Shown here in pieces: positions 18,910 to 27,046 of a stretch of DNA of 64,000 nt (positions are counted from its first letter, which is position 1; every line of letters begins with the position of its first letter). Both the position numbers and the translations under genes were made by a program. Source of the DNA: an uncultured Rickettsiales bacterium (GTDB lineage Bacteria > Pseudomonadota > Alphaproteobacteria > Rickettsiales > UBA1997); contig CAKVGI010000004.1 of assembly GCA_934747265.1 (NCBI GenBank), forward strand, positions 20,103-84,102, written 5' to 3'. The notes beneath the pieces are model-generated. The model had not been told where the DNA came from. It worked only from the letters and a program-made list of their open reading frames with translations, and ran no database searches.

Positions 18910-19645
18910 TTATTGATATTTTATTCTTAAAGCTTTACATCCAGTTTTATTTTCAAAAGCATATTCATAAGAAACTTTATTGTGTTCCTGAGAATTCTTG
19001 CCTAAGCAATAACCTCTAATGCTTCCGCTATTATATATTCCATCGTCAGCCTTTAAATCAATCATCCATAAGGCTTTTGAGTTTTTTTGATGATTTGGCT
19101 TTGAAAAATCTAAAAATTAAAGCATTTTCACCAAAACCATATAGACTATCAAGTACATTTTGTGATTGAGCATTAACGTCAAAAGTTTCAAAAAAATAAA
19201 ACATTTCTGGTATACCATAAGAATGAGGAATTGTAAAATTTGAAGTTGTATATCTTCCAGTATCGGTACCTTCGCCTATGCCAACTGGTTCAAAATCGCT
19301 AGTTTTTTGTAGATACATATCAACGAATGGGGCGTAAATAATATTTGGTATATAGTGATTATTGGCTGTATCGGTACCATTATATGGAAAAGCAAAGCTA
19401 TTTGCATTATAGCTTTCAACCGAACCACCACCAATTTTGCCATCACCATCTAAATCGCCGGGTAATCTGTTCTTTATTACTTCAAAAGAATAAACTGCTT
19501 GTTTCCAACCATTTATTTCATTAATAACTTTTCTAACCTTTGCACTTTCTATTAAACTTTGCCCACCAGTAATTCCAGCAACTAACAAACCAATAATTAT
19601 TAAAACTATTGATAATTCTATTAATGAGAAAGCTTTATTGTTCAT
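18910..19645 (-). pseudogene. type IV prepilin-like gene with a frameshift at a poly-A run
   Basis: ATG 19645 gives MNNKA|FSLIELSIVLIIIGLLVAG, a class III leader with prepilin-peptidase site before F and the invariant E5; a longer ATG start at 19702 is open. The frame as written ends early, at 19058. Removing one A from the A7 run on the coding strand (T7 at 19082-19088 on plus) restores a frame to 18910. The restored tail reads KALWMIDLKADDGIYNSGSI then RGYCLG and TGCKALRIKYQ, a typical pilin C-terminal domain. So the gene is frameshifted, slippage-controlled, or affected by a sequencing error. The family includes pseudopilins of type II-like systems. No other pilus gene is near. Confidence 0.8.
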
Positions 19646-19848
19646 ATTATTTGCATATTTATATATATAATATGATAATAGAAATAATATTTTATTTTTC
19701 AATGGTTTATATATTCTACTTATTTGAGTATTTTTTACATTAAATAAGTAAAATTAATAACTTTATTATATATTTTCCTTTTATTTAATATTGATTTTTA
19801 AAAAAATATTTATTACAATCCTTGTAGGTTTGTTAAATTGCTATTTGT

Positions 19849-20364
19849 ATGATTAAGTTTCTAAAAACATTATTATTTGTTGTCATTATGATTTTTTCAT
19901 TTGCTTTGGGTGTTAAATATTCATATTTGTTTTCAAAAGGTGATTTGAATATATTGAATGAGACTGACATTTTATTTGGTGGCAAGCAGGGTAATCAGAA
20001 TACGGATGTAAATAATCAAGAAGAAACCGAAAAAATAGTAATAGAAGAGGCACCAGCAGAGTTATCTCCATTAACAGATGAAGAAAAAAATGATATAGAA
20101 AATTTAAATGCTGGTATGCCAGATTTTGAGGGTATAGATGAATCAACTAATGGTGGTGAACAAACTGGTGCAGAAATTGATGTTTCTGAACCTATGGATG
20201 GAATTAATAATAATGAATTGGAAAATTCAGTAAATTCTGATAATAGCGTAGAAAATAATACAAATAATGCTGTTGATACAACAAATACTGATGCAAATCA
20301 ACAAAATACTACTACAAATTCGACACAAAAAAATGAATTGAGTAGTACGAATAATACAAAATAA
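19849..20364 (+). CDS. membrane-anchored low-complexity protein
   Basis: 171 residues. A single N-terminal hydrophobic segment (about 3-22, FLKTLLFVVIMIFSFALGV) is followed by an acidic stretch and an Asn/Thr-rich tail that is almost certainly disordered (NNTNNAVDTTNTDANQQNTT). No family is recognised. It ends 2 bp before mnmE and is probably expressed with it. The orientation would place the tail in the periplasm if the segment is an uncleaved anchor. Confidence 0.6.
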   Translation: MIKFLKTLLFVVIMIFSFALGVKYSYLFSKGDLNILNETDILFGGKQGNQNTDVNNQEETEKIVIEEAPAELSPLTDEEKNDIENLNAGMPDFEGIDESTNGGEQTGAEIDVSEPMDGINNNELENSVNSDNSVENNTNNAVDTTNTDANQQNTTTNSTQKNELSSTNNTK

Positions 20365-20366
20365 TT

Positions 20367-21698
20367 ATGAGTACAATTTTTGCTCCGCTAACCCTAAAAG
20401 GTTTATGCAGTGTTTATGTTTTAAGAATTTCTGGAAACGAAACGCTTGAATGCTTGAAAAAATTAGGAATTAAAAAAGAATTAATTCCACAAAAAGCAAC
20501 AGTTTGTAAAATAAAAAATGTAAATGGTGAATTACTTGATGAGGCTTTAATTGTCTATTTCAAAGCTCCGCACAGTTTTACTGGCGAAGATGTTGCTGAA
20601 ATAAGTTTACATTGTTCTAATTATATAATAAAACAGGTTTTTTCTATTTTATCATCGGTTGATAATGTTAGATTGGCAGAAAGAGGTGAGTTTTCAAAAA
20701 GAGCATTTTTAAATAATAAAATTGATTTAATGCAAGCGGAATCAATAGTTGATTTAATAAATGCTGAAACGGAAATACAACATAAATTAGCTATTGAACA
20801 ATTAAGCGGTAGAAATTCTAATTTTTATAATGATTTAAGGCAGAAAGTCGTTGAAGTCTTATCAATTTTAGAAGCTTTTATAGATTTTCCAGAAGAAGAA
20901 ATTCCGCAAGAATTGGAAGGCGAAATTTTGGCGAAGGTGTCAAAAATCAAAACTGATATAAAAAATAATTTGAATGATGACAAAATTGGGGAAAGGATTA
21001 GAGATGGTTTTAAAATATCTATAATAGGTGAGCCAAATGCTGGAAAATCAACGTTATTAAATTATTTATCAAATAGAGATATTGCGATTGTATCTGATAT
21101 TGCGGGAACGACACGGGATATTATAGAAGTAAATCTTGATATAGCTGGTATACCTGTGGTTATTTATGATACTGCTGGTATTAGAGAAACTAATGATATA
21201 ATAGAAAGAGAAGGGGTCAAAAGGGCAATAGCAAACGCAAATACTTCTGATATTAAAATTTTAGTTGTAGACAGTACAAATATTGAATTAAGTCAAAGTG
21301 TTTTGGATTTAATTGATAATAATACAATAATTTTATTAAATAAAATAGATTTACTTGAAGTGGGCGATATTATAGATAAAAACATATTTAAAGACGGTAC
21401 AGTAATAGAAATTTCAATAACCAATAAACTCAATTTGGATAATTTTTTAGACATTTTGCAGAATAAGCTAGAAAATATGGTATCACCACATATTAACACA
21501 ACAATTACCAACGAGAGATATAGGCAAGAATTGTTAAAAGCATTAGATTATCTTGAATTATTTGACTTTAATATGCCAATAGAGATTAATGCTGAAAATA
21601 TTAGGATGGTGGCTGATTGTATAGGAAGAATTACTGGTAGGGTGAGTTCCGATGAAATACTTGGAAATATTTTTTCAAAGTTCTGTATAGGTAAGTAA
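20367..21698 (+). CDS. mnmE: tRNA modification GTPase MnmE
   Basis: 443 residues. The N-terminal tetrahydrofolate-binding domain (1-118) contains APHSFTGEDVAEISLHCS and GEFSKRAFLNNKIDLMQAE. The G domain sits inside a helical domain: G1 GEPNAGKST at 221-229, G2/G3 IAGTTRD and DTAGIRE, G4 NKID. The C-terminus ends FCIGK, the conserved motif with the essential cysteine. With MnmG it makes the cmnm5 modification of wobble uridine. The gene is preceded 2 bp upstream by a membrane protein gene and followed by a repeat element. Confidence 0.97.
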   Translation: MSTIFAPLTLKGLCSVYVLRISGNETLECLKKLGIKKELIPQKATVCKIKNVNGELLDEALIVYFKAPHSFTGEDVAEISLHCSNYIIKQVFSILSSVDNVRLAERGEFSKRAFLNNKIDLMQAESIVDLINAETEIQHKLAIEQLSGRNSNFYNDLRQKVVEVLSILEAFIDFPEEEIPQELEGEILAKVSKIKTDIKNNLNDDKIGERIRDGFKISIIGEPNAGKSTLLNYLSNRDIAIVSDIAGTTRDIIEVNLDIAGIPVVIYDTAGIRETNDIIEREGVKRAIANANTSDIKILVVDSTNIELSQSVLDLIDNNTIILLNKIDLLEVGDIIDKNIFKDGTVIEISITNKLNLDNFLDILQNKLENMVSPHINTTITNERYRQELLKALDYLELFDFNMPIEINAENIRMVADCIGRITGRVSSDEILGNIFSKFCIGK

Positions 21699-21720
21699 TT
21701 TAAGATCTTTCTTTTTCCAT

Positions 21721-21810
21721 TTTGCAGTTTGGAGTTGATGAAGCCAATACCACATTTTGCCCCCATTTGTAAGGGGGGAGCTGACGAAGTCAGCAGGGGG
21801 GTTGAGAATA
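21721..21810 (+). repeat. B-family repeat: one degenerate and one terminal unit
   Basis: Downstream of mnmE lies a degenerate B unit (GTTTGGAGTTGATGAAGCCA at about 21727-21746), then a clean terminal unit starting TTTGTAAGGGGGG. The terminal unit holds a small hairpin, CTGAC-GAA-GTCAG, and ends in AGGGGGGTTGA. The same order (degenerate units, clean terminal unit, AT-rich hairpin element) is found at 59.9-60.5 kb and, inverted, at 40.8-41.3 kb. Confidence 0.8.
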
Positions 21811-21925
21811 TTCATTTTGTTTTATTGTAGAATAAAACAAAATGAATGATTGAAAATTGAAAATGAAAAATTAAAAATAAATATAAAGTCAGAGATTTAA
21901 ATTTTAAATTTAGTATTTAGTATTT
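21811..21925 (+). repeat. C element: 16-bp-stem AT-rich hairpin plus GAAAATT-like tract
   Basis: A perfect 16-bp inverted repeat (21811-21826 and 21831-21846, arms TTCATTTTGTTTTATT and its complement, loop GTAG) is followed by short ATTGAAAA-like repeats and the conserved block ATATAAAGTC near 21886. Copies lie at about 40800-41016 (inverted) and 60386-60515. At one stem position this copy has a C-G pair where the others have T-A, a compensatory change that keeps the stem. The rest of the gap to lgt (21926-22073) is AT-rich with nothing else recognised. Confidence 0.85.
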
Positions 21926-22073
21926 TGAATAATATATATTACATATCAAATAATAACCATATATAATTAGTAATATATTAAAAATTAAAAATATCCATTA
22001 TTTTTATAATTTTGTGTTGTTTTTTTAATTTGTTTTTTATATCTATATTGATATAATAATTTTTTAAAAGAAT

Positions 22074-22862
22074 ATGCAAGTTCCGTTTCTAGATCCAATA
22101 TTATTTAAAATAGGTTCATTGGAAATTAGATGGTATTCACTAGCTTACATTTTTGGTATTATCTTTGCTTGGGTTATAATAAAATATTTTAATAATAAAA
22201 ATAAAATTTTTGATGCAAAAAAAATGTCGGATGATTTTTTTACATATGCTGTATTTTCAATTATTATTGGCGGAAGGCTTGGTTATGTTTTATTTTATAA
22301 TTTTTCTTTTTATCTTAAAAATCCAGTAGAAATATTTAAAATATGGCAGGGTGGTATGTCTTTTCATGGAGGTCTAATTGGTGCTATAATAGGAGCTTAT
22401 TTTTTATGCAAAAAATATAAGGTTAATTTTTTTGAATTTTGTGATTTATTATCTGTATCAGCGCCGATTGGTTTATTTTTAGGCAGAATTGCTAATTTTA
22501 TAAATCTTGAATTGTACGGACGAACAACAACGTCAAAAATAGGGGTTATTTTTTCTAATGCTGGTGATTTACCAAGACATCCAAGTCAATTATATGAAGC
22601 ATTTTTAGAAGGATTCGTTTTGTTTTTAATTTTATTTTTTACAGCAAAAAAGATTGATATTAAAAAACATACAAGTTTGTTGAGCGGTATTTTTTTGATT
22701 GGTTATGGATTTTCAAGATTTATTGTTGAATTTTTTAGAGAGCCGGATTGGCAAATTGGATATATATTAAAATATTTTACTATGGGACAGGTATTAACAA
22801 TCCCAATAATTCTATTGGGATCGTATTTGATAATAAAATCTTTAACAAAGAATAATAATTAA
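22074..22862 (+). CDS. lgt: prolipoprotein diacylglyceryl transferase
   Basis: 262 residues, a polytopic inner-membrane enzyme that transfers diacylglycerol from phosphatidylglycerol to the lipobox cysteine of prolipoproteins. Family features are the start FLDPILFKIGSLEIRWYSLAY, GGRLGYVLFYN, WQGGMSFHGGLIGA, the Lgt signature region FLGRIANFINLELYGR, and HPSQLYEAFLEG. Its substrates probably include the small lipoproteins in this window (9939-10100 and 56832-57523). Its stop codon overlaps the end of the convergent sulP gene by 4 bp. Confidence 0.96.
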   Translation: MQVPFLDPILFKIGSLEIRWYSLAYIFGIIFAWVIIKYFNNKNKIFDAKKMSDDFFTYAVFSIIIGGRLGYVLFYNFSFYLKNPVEIFKIWQGGMSFHGGLIGAIIGAYFLCKKYKVNFFEFCDLLSVSAPIGLFLGRIANFINLELYGRTTTSKIGVIFSNAGDLPRHPSQLYEAFLEGFVLFLILFFTAKKIDIKKHTSLLSGIFLIGYGFSRFIVEFFREPDWQIGYILKYFTMGQVLTIPIILLGSYLIIKSLTKNNN

Positions 22863-24490
22863 GCTTTAATATATTGTAATACATCTTCAATATTGTCAAA
22901 GATTCTATTCTTGCCAACTAAATCATTTATACCGAATTTTTTAACTTTTTTGGATATTTGTCTTGGCATTTGTAATAATAAAACTTCAACATTTTTACTT
23001 TGAAAATATTTAATTATATTTTCAAGTATGATTAATCCAGATGCATCTATAATTGAAATATGTTGTAGTCTGATTATTGCATATTTATATGTTTCAATAT
23101 GTTGCTTAAATTCATTTTCAAATTTAGATGAAACAGCGAAGAAGAATGCCCCATTTGGTTCATATATTAAAACATCTTCTGGAAATTCTATTTTATCTAT
23201 AATACTTCTACCATCCTTATTTCTGGTTTTTGTGCTTGTAAATTTTAAACTTGAATTGTTATACATATTGTTCATAAAATTGAATGATGAGACAATTAAT
23301 CCTATTCCAATTGATACGGTTAAATCAAAAGTAATAGTCAGAATAATTGTTAAAAATAAAACAAATATATCAGCTTTTGGTGCTCTTAATAAATGTTTTA
23401 TTTCTCTCCAACTACTCATATTATAAGCAACAACAGCCAAAATACCGCCGAGTGTTGCCATTGGAATATAAGAAATCAATGGTGCGAAGAATATTAATAT
23501 TAATAATAAAAATATACTATGCAACATACCGGCAACAGGTGTTTTTCCGCCATTTTTAATATTTGTAGCGGTTCTAGCAATAGCACCAGTAGCAGGAATA
23601 CCTCCAATAATAGGAGTTATAACATTAGCTACACCTTGCGCAAATAATTCAGTATTAGAATCGTGTTTTGAATTTGTCATACTATCAGCAACAACCGCGC
23701 TTAATAATGATTCAATTGCACCTAATAAAGCTATTGTTAAAGCTGGAATGAATAGCATTTTAATTGTTGAAATACTTATATCTGGAAGTATTAATTGTGG
23801 AAGCGAAAAATTAATTTCACCAAATCTATCAACTATTTTTTCTACTGGAAAGTTAAAAAATTTAACAATTAAAGTTGTAATTACTAATGCAACAAATTGT
23901 GAAGGTAATTTCGTTGTAATTTTAGGAAAAAGAAAAATTATACCAATAGTTAAAACAGAAATAAATAATGCATAAAAGTTAATTGTATTTAAATTGGTAA
24001 TATAAACATACCATTTATGAAAAAAATCAGCAGGTATTTTTCCATTTATTGTTAATCCTAATAAATCAGCAACTTGTGTAGAAAATATCAAAATGGCTAT
24101 ACCAGCAGTAAAACCAATAACTAACGGTAAAGAAATAAATTTTATAAAATTACCAAGTTTTAAAAATCCGAATAGCATAAGCAAAATACCAGACATGATT
24201 GTAGCAGTCATTAAGCCTGACAATCCATATTTTTGTACTATTGAATAAATTAAAACAACAAACGCACCAGTAGGACCAGCTATTTGAAATTTGGTACCAC
24301 CAAGAGCGGATACTATAAAGCCGGCAACTATCGCGGTAATTAAGCTTTGATTAGGATTAACACCGCTAGCTATGCCAAAAGCAATAGACAATGGTAATGC
24401 AACTATTGCAACTATAAGTCCAGCCATAGTATCATCAATAAATAATTTCTTTGAATAATGTTTCAAAGAATTCAACATCTCTATCTTCAT
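22859..24490 (-). CDS. SulP-family anion transporter with STAS domain
   Basis: 543 residues. The membrane part (about 15-415) begins KKLFIDDTMAGLIVAIVALPLSIAFGIASGV, with the SulP signature region, followed by QIAGPTGAFVVLIYSIV and IPATGAIARTATNIKNGGKTPVAGMLH. A cytoplasmic STAS domain spans about 440-540 (YEPNGAFFFAVSSKFEN, IIRLQHISIIDASGLIILE). SulP proteins carry sulfate, bicarbonate or dicarboxylates; the substrate cannot be read from sequence. It is a stand-alone gene, convergent with lgt. Confidence 0.93.
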   Translation of the reverse strand: MKIEMLNSLKHYSKKLFIDDTMAGLIVAIVALPLSIAFGIASGVNPNQSLITAIVAGFIVSALGGTKFQIAGPTGAFVVLIYSIVQKYGLSGLMTATIMSGILLMLFGFLKLGNFIKFISLPLVIGFTAGIAILIFSTQVADLLGLTINGKIPADFFHKWYVYITNLNTINFYALFISVLTIGIIFLFPKITTKLPSQFVALVITTLIVKFFNFPVEKIVDRFGEINFSLPQLILPDISISTIKMLFIPALTIALLGAIESLLSAVVADSMTNSKHDSNTELFAQGVANVITPIIGGIPATGAIARTATNIKNGGKTPVAGMLHSIFLLLILIFFAPLISYIPMATLGGILAVVAYNMSSWREIKHLLRAPKADIFVLFLTIILTITFDLTVSIGIGLIVSSFNFMNNMYNNSSLKFTSTKTRNKDGRSIIDKIEFPEDVLIYEPNGAFFFAVSSKFENEFKQHIETYKYAIIRLQHISIIDASGLIILENIIKYFQSKNVEVLLLQMPRQISKKVKKFGINDLVGKNRIFDNIEDVLQYIKA

Positions 24491-24620
24491 TTTCGTAAAT
24501 GACCTTAAATTATTATTAATTTTTTGAAAGAATTACTGAAAATTTAATAGTGTTTTTTAAAAAAACAATAAAAAAATAGTATTTTTTATTGTTTTTGTCT
24601 GTAAGCTTATCAGCTAAAAT

Positions 24621-24648
24621 AAAAAAGAGACTTAAAATAATAAGTCTC
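24621..24648 (-). terminator. rho-independent terminator of pyk
   Basis: Reading the minus strand, a 7-bp stem GAGACTT/AAGTCTC (24642-24648 with 24627-24633, 8-base loop) is followed by a run of six T. It lies 9 bp after the pyk stop codon. Confidence 0.8.
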
Positions 24649-24656
24649 AATTTATG

Positions 24657-26045
24657 CTATAAATTTCTAATATTTATTAATGGATATTCACCATTATGTG
24701 ATTTGTGGTATGAAATCAATAAACATCTCTTGCAACCAAATTGTGATTTAACATAATTTAAAGCTACCTGTATTGTTTTTTCATAATCGTTTTCATCAAA
24801 ATTCATTACTTCTGGATACACACCCCATAATAATGACATTGTATTTTTTGCTAAATCGTTATCTGTAAATGCAAAAATTGGACAACTAGGTTTTTCAGTA
24901 GAAATATATTCAGCCATTCTGCCAGATTTTGTTAAAACGATTATTGAATCAACTCCGCATGTATAATCAATAGCTCTAACTGTTGATTTTATCATTTCAA
25001 CATTTAATTCATCATTATCAATTGAATTATTGTAAGAATTAATAATAAATTCTTCTTCATTTGTTGATACTATATCATTCATTACTTGAATTACGTTAAC
25101 TGGATCAAATCCTTTTGTTGTCTCATCGGATGTCATAACAGCATCAGCACCTTCGTAAACAGCATTAGCTACATCGGAAACTTCTGCTCTTGTTGGTGTA
25201 ATATTATCAACCATAGATAGCAACATTTGTGTGGCTATAATTACAGGTTTTGAGTACATATCACATAATTCAATAATTTGTTTTTGAATTTGTGGAACTT
25301 TTGCAAAAGGTATTTCACAAGCTAAATCGCCTCTCGCAACCATAATGCCATCAGAAGCCTTGACTATTTCTTCTAAATTTTCAACAGCTTCACCATTTTC
25401 AATTTTCGGTATAATATGTGGAACATGTCCTTTTTTCTTGCAATATTCTCTTAAATCTTCAATATCTTTTGCTGTTCTAGTAAACGAAAGAGCTATAAAA
25501 TCAACTTTCTTTTTAATACCAAAATTGATATCGTCTAAATCATTTTCTGTGATAGTTGGCAATGATACATGTTCGCCCATTAAATTAACATGTCTTTTTG
25601 TTGTGATTTTTCCAGAACCTTTAACTACACGACAAATTATATCATGACCATGAATTTCCATAACTTTAGCATCTATAACACCACTATCCACAACAATTAT
25701 TGTTCCAACTTTAACATCATTTATAAACTCTTTGTAATTTATAGAAATCTTGCCTGTATCCTCGTAAACCCCTTTATCTATTGTAAAAATTATTTTATCC
25801 CCAATGTTTACAGGAACTTCGCCTCTAACCTCGCCAGTTCTGATTTCTGGACCTTTTGTATCAAGCATAATACCGCCAGGTAAATTTAATTGTCTAATTA
25901 AATCAATCTTAGCCTCATGTTCTTTGTGGGTTCCGTGGGAAAAATTTAATCTAAATACGTTTACGCCTGCCTTTGATAATCCTTTTAGCACTTCTGGACT
26001 TTCTGATGCTGGTCCTATTGTGGCTACAATCTTTGTTCTTTTCAT
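24657..26045 (-). CDS. pyk: pyruvate kinase
   Basis: 462 residues from ATG 26045, chosen because KRTKIVATIGPASE is the normal N-terminus; the frame stays open upstream to a start at 26072. The barrel holds FRLNFSHGTHKEHE, MLDTKGPEIRTG, the active-site segment IIPKIENGEAVENLEEI, MVARGDLACEIPF and IATQMLLSM with TRAEVSDVANAVYEGADAVM. It makes ATP and pyruvate from PEP. Its presence argues for working lower glycolysis, which most Rickettsiaceae lack. A terminator follows directly. Confidence 0.97.
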   Translation of the reverse strand: MKRTKIVATIGPASESPEVLKGLSKAGVNVFRLNFSHGTHKEHEAKIDLIRQLNLPGGIMLDTKGPEIRTGEVRGEVPVNIGDKIIFTIDKGVYEDTGKISINYKEFINDVKVGTIIVVDSGVIDAKVMEIHGHDIICRVVKGSGKITTKRHVNLMGEHVSLPTITENDLDDINFGIKKKVDFIALSFTRTAKDIEDLREYCKKKGHVPHIIPKIENGEAVENLEEIVKASDGIMVARGDLACEIPFAKVPQIQKQIIELCDMYSKPVIIATQMLLSMVDNITPTRAEVSDVANAVYEGADAVMTSDETTKGFDPVNVIQVMNDIVSTNEEEFIINSYNNSIDNDELNVEMIKSTVRAIDYTCGVDSIIVLTKSGRMAEYISTEKPSCPIFAFTDNDLAKNTMSLLWGVYPEVMNFDENDYEKTIQVALNYVKSQFGCKRCLLISYHKSHNGEYPLINIRNL

Positions 26046-26236
26046 ACAATTTCTATAAAATTTATAATACATTAAATATATAAAGATATTTTTTTAATAT
26101 TTCAAGTAAATTTATGAATTAAAAAAAATAAACAAGTAATTTATATTAATTATAGTACTAAGTTGATTTATTATTATTTGTAAATCTTTATTGTTTTTTC
26201 TGTAAGTTTTTTGTTTATATAAATAGAATAATATAG

Positions 26237-26686
26237 CTACAATTCACTTACTGTATTAGATAATTTATTGATAATTTCTATAATTTCATCCAAAAATAAA
26301 GCCATTTCTTGTTCTGATTTCTCCTCTTTAATATTTTTTGTTGGTTCGTTATTATCTTTTATTTCGGATGTTTCATTTTCAACAATTATACTAGATAGTA
26401 TTAATTGATTATCTAAATGACTTCCATTTTGAAAAAGAGGTACGACTTTTTTTATAAGTTTAATTATGTTTTCCTCAAAATTATCTATGAGTCTTTCTTT
26501 TTTATTGATATTGATTAATATTAATATAAATAATAACAATCTATCACTGATTTTACCGGTTTGCATCATTAACATATTTGTTTTTTCGTTTAATGATTTA
26601 ACAATTTTTTTAAAACTCTCTAATTCATCGTCATTAATTTCTATGGAATCTCTTATAGAACTTATGGCTATATCTAATTTTGTCAT
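26237..26686 (-). CDS. ZapA-like cell-division protein, tentative
   Basis: 149 residues. The first 80 residues follow the ZapA outline: a short strand (LDIAISSIRDSIEI), then DDELESFKKIVKSLNEKTNML and a helix with DRLLLFILILININ, as in the ZapA pattern of a globular head followed by a coiled coil. ZapA cross-links FtsZ filaments at midcell. The C-terminal part is acidic and low-complexity, longer than in typical ZapA. It follows the small coiled-coil gene at 26688 by 1 bp, an order seen for zauP-zapA in alphaproteobacteria. The identity is inferred from pattern and context. Confidence 0.5.
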   Translation of the reverse strand: MTKLDIAISSIRDSIEINDDELESFKKIVKSLNEKTNMLMMQTGKISDRLLLFILILININKKERLIDNFEENIIKLIKKVVPLFQNGSHLDNQLILSSIIVENETSEIKDNNEPTKNIKEEKSEQEMALFLDEIIEIINKLSNTVSEL

Positions 26687-26687
26687 T

Positions 26688-26954
26688 CTATTGTTCCGTT
26701 ATATTTTTAATTATATTATCTATATCACCAACTATACTATTTAATTCGGCTTTAAGTAAATCAAATTCTTTATTTTTTTCTGTCTTGTATTTTGCGATAT
26801 AGTCTAAATCAAGTGGTGGTTGTTTTTTTATATTACTAATTTCTTCATCTTTTGATTTTATTTTATTTAAAACAATAACGCTCAGATTATCTAGTGCATT
26901 TACCAAATCTGTCTTTTTGCTCTTAATAATATTTTTATCACTTGTTTCTAACAT
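26688..26954 (-). CDS. small coiled-coil protein, ZauP-like
   Basis: 88 residues, almost all predicted helix with heptad-like spacing (VNALDNLSVIVLNKIKSKDE, KAELNSIVGDIDNIIKNI). No catalytic motif. It is immediately upstream of the ZapA-like gene (1-bp gap), and in Caulobacter the ZapA-upstream protein ZauP is a small coiled-coil protein that partners ZapA. That parallel is the only basis for the name; a generic coiled-coil protein is the alternative. Confidence 0.4.
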   Translation of the reverse strand: MLETSDKNIIKSKKTDLVNALDNLSVIVLNKIKSKDEEISNIKKQPPLDLDYIAKYKTEKNKEFDLLKAELNSIVGDIDNIIKNITEQ

Positions 26955-27046
26955 ATAAAAAAAAGTTGATTACTTAAATATCCTTTGTATTATTAAATTA
27001 AAATATAAAATTAATAAATTCAAGTTTAAATTGATTTTTAAATAAA

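Noticed and set aside
21699..22073. Insertion sequence after mnmE
   Set aside because: No transposase-like ORF and no terminal inverted repeats beyond the C hairpin.
26046..26236. 6S RNA downstream of zapA, as in many alphaproteobacteria
   Set aside because: The gap is almost pure A/T with no long imperfect hairpin or GC-paired closing stem.
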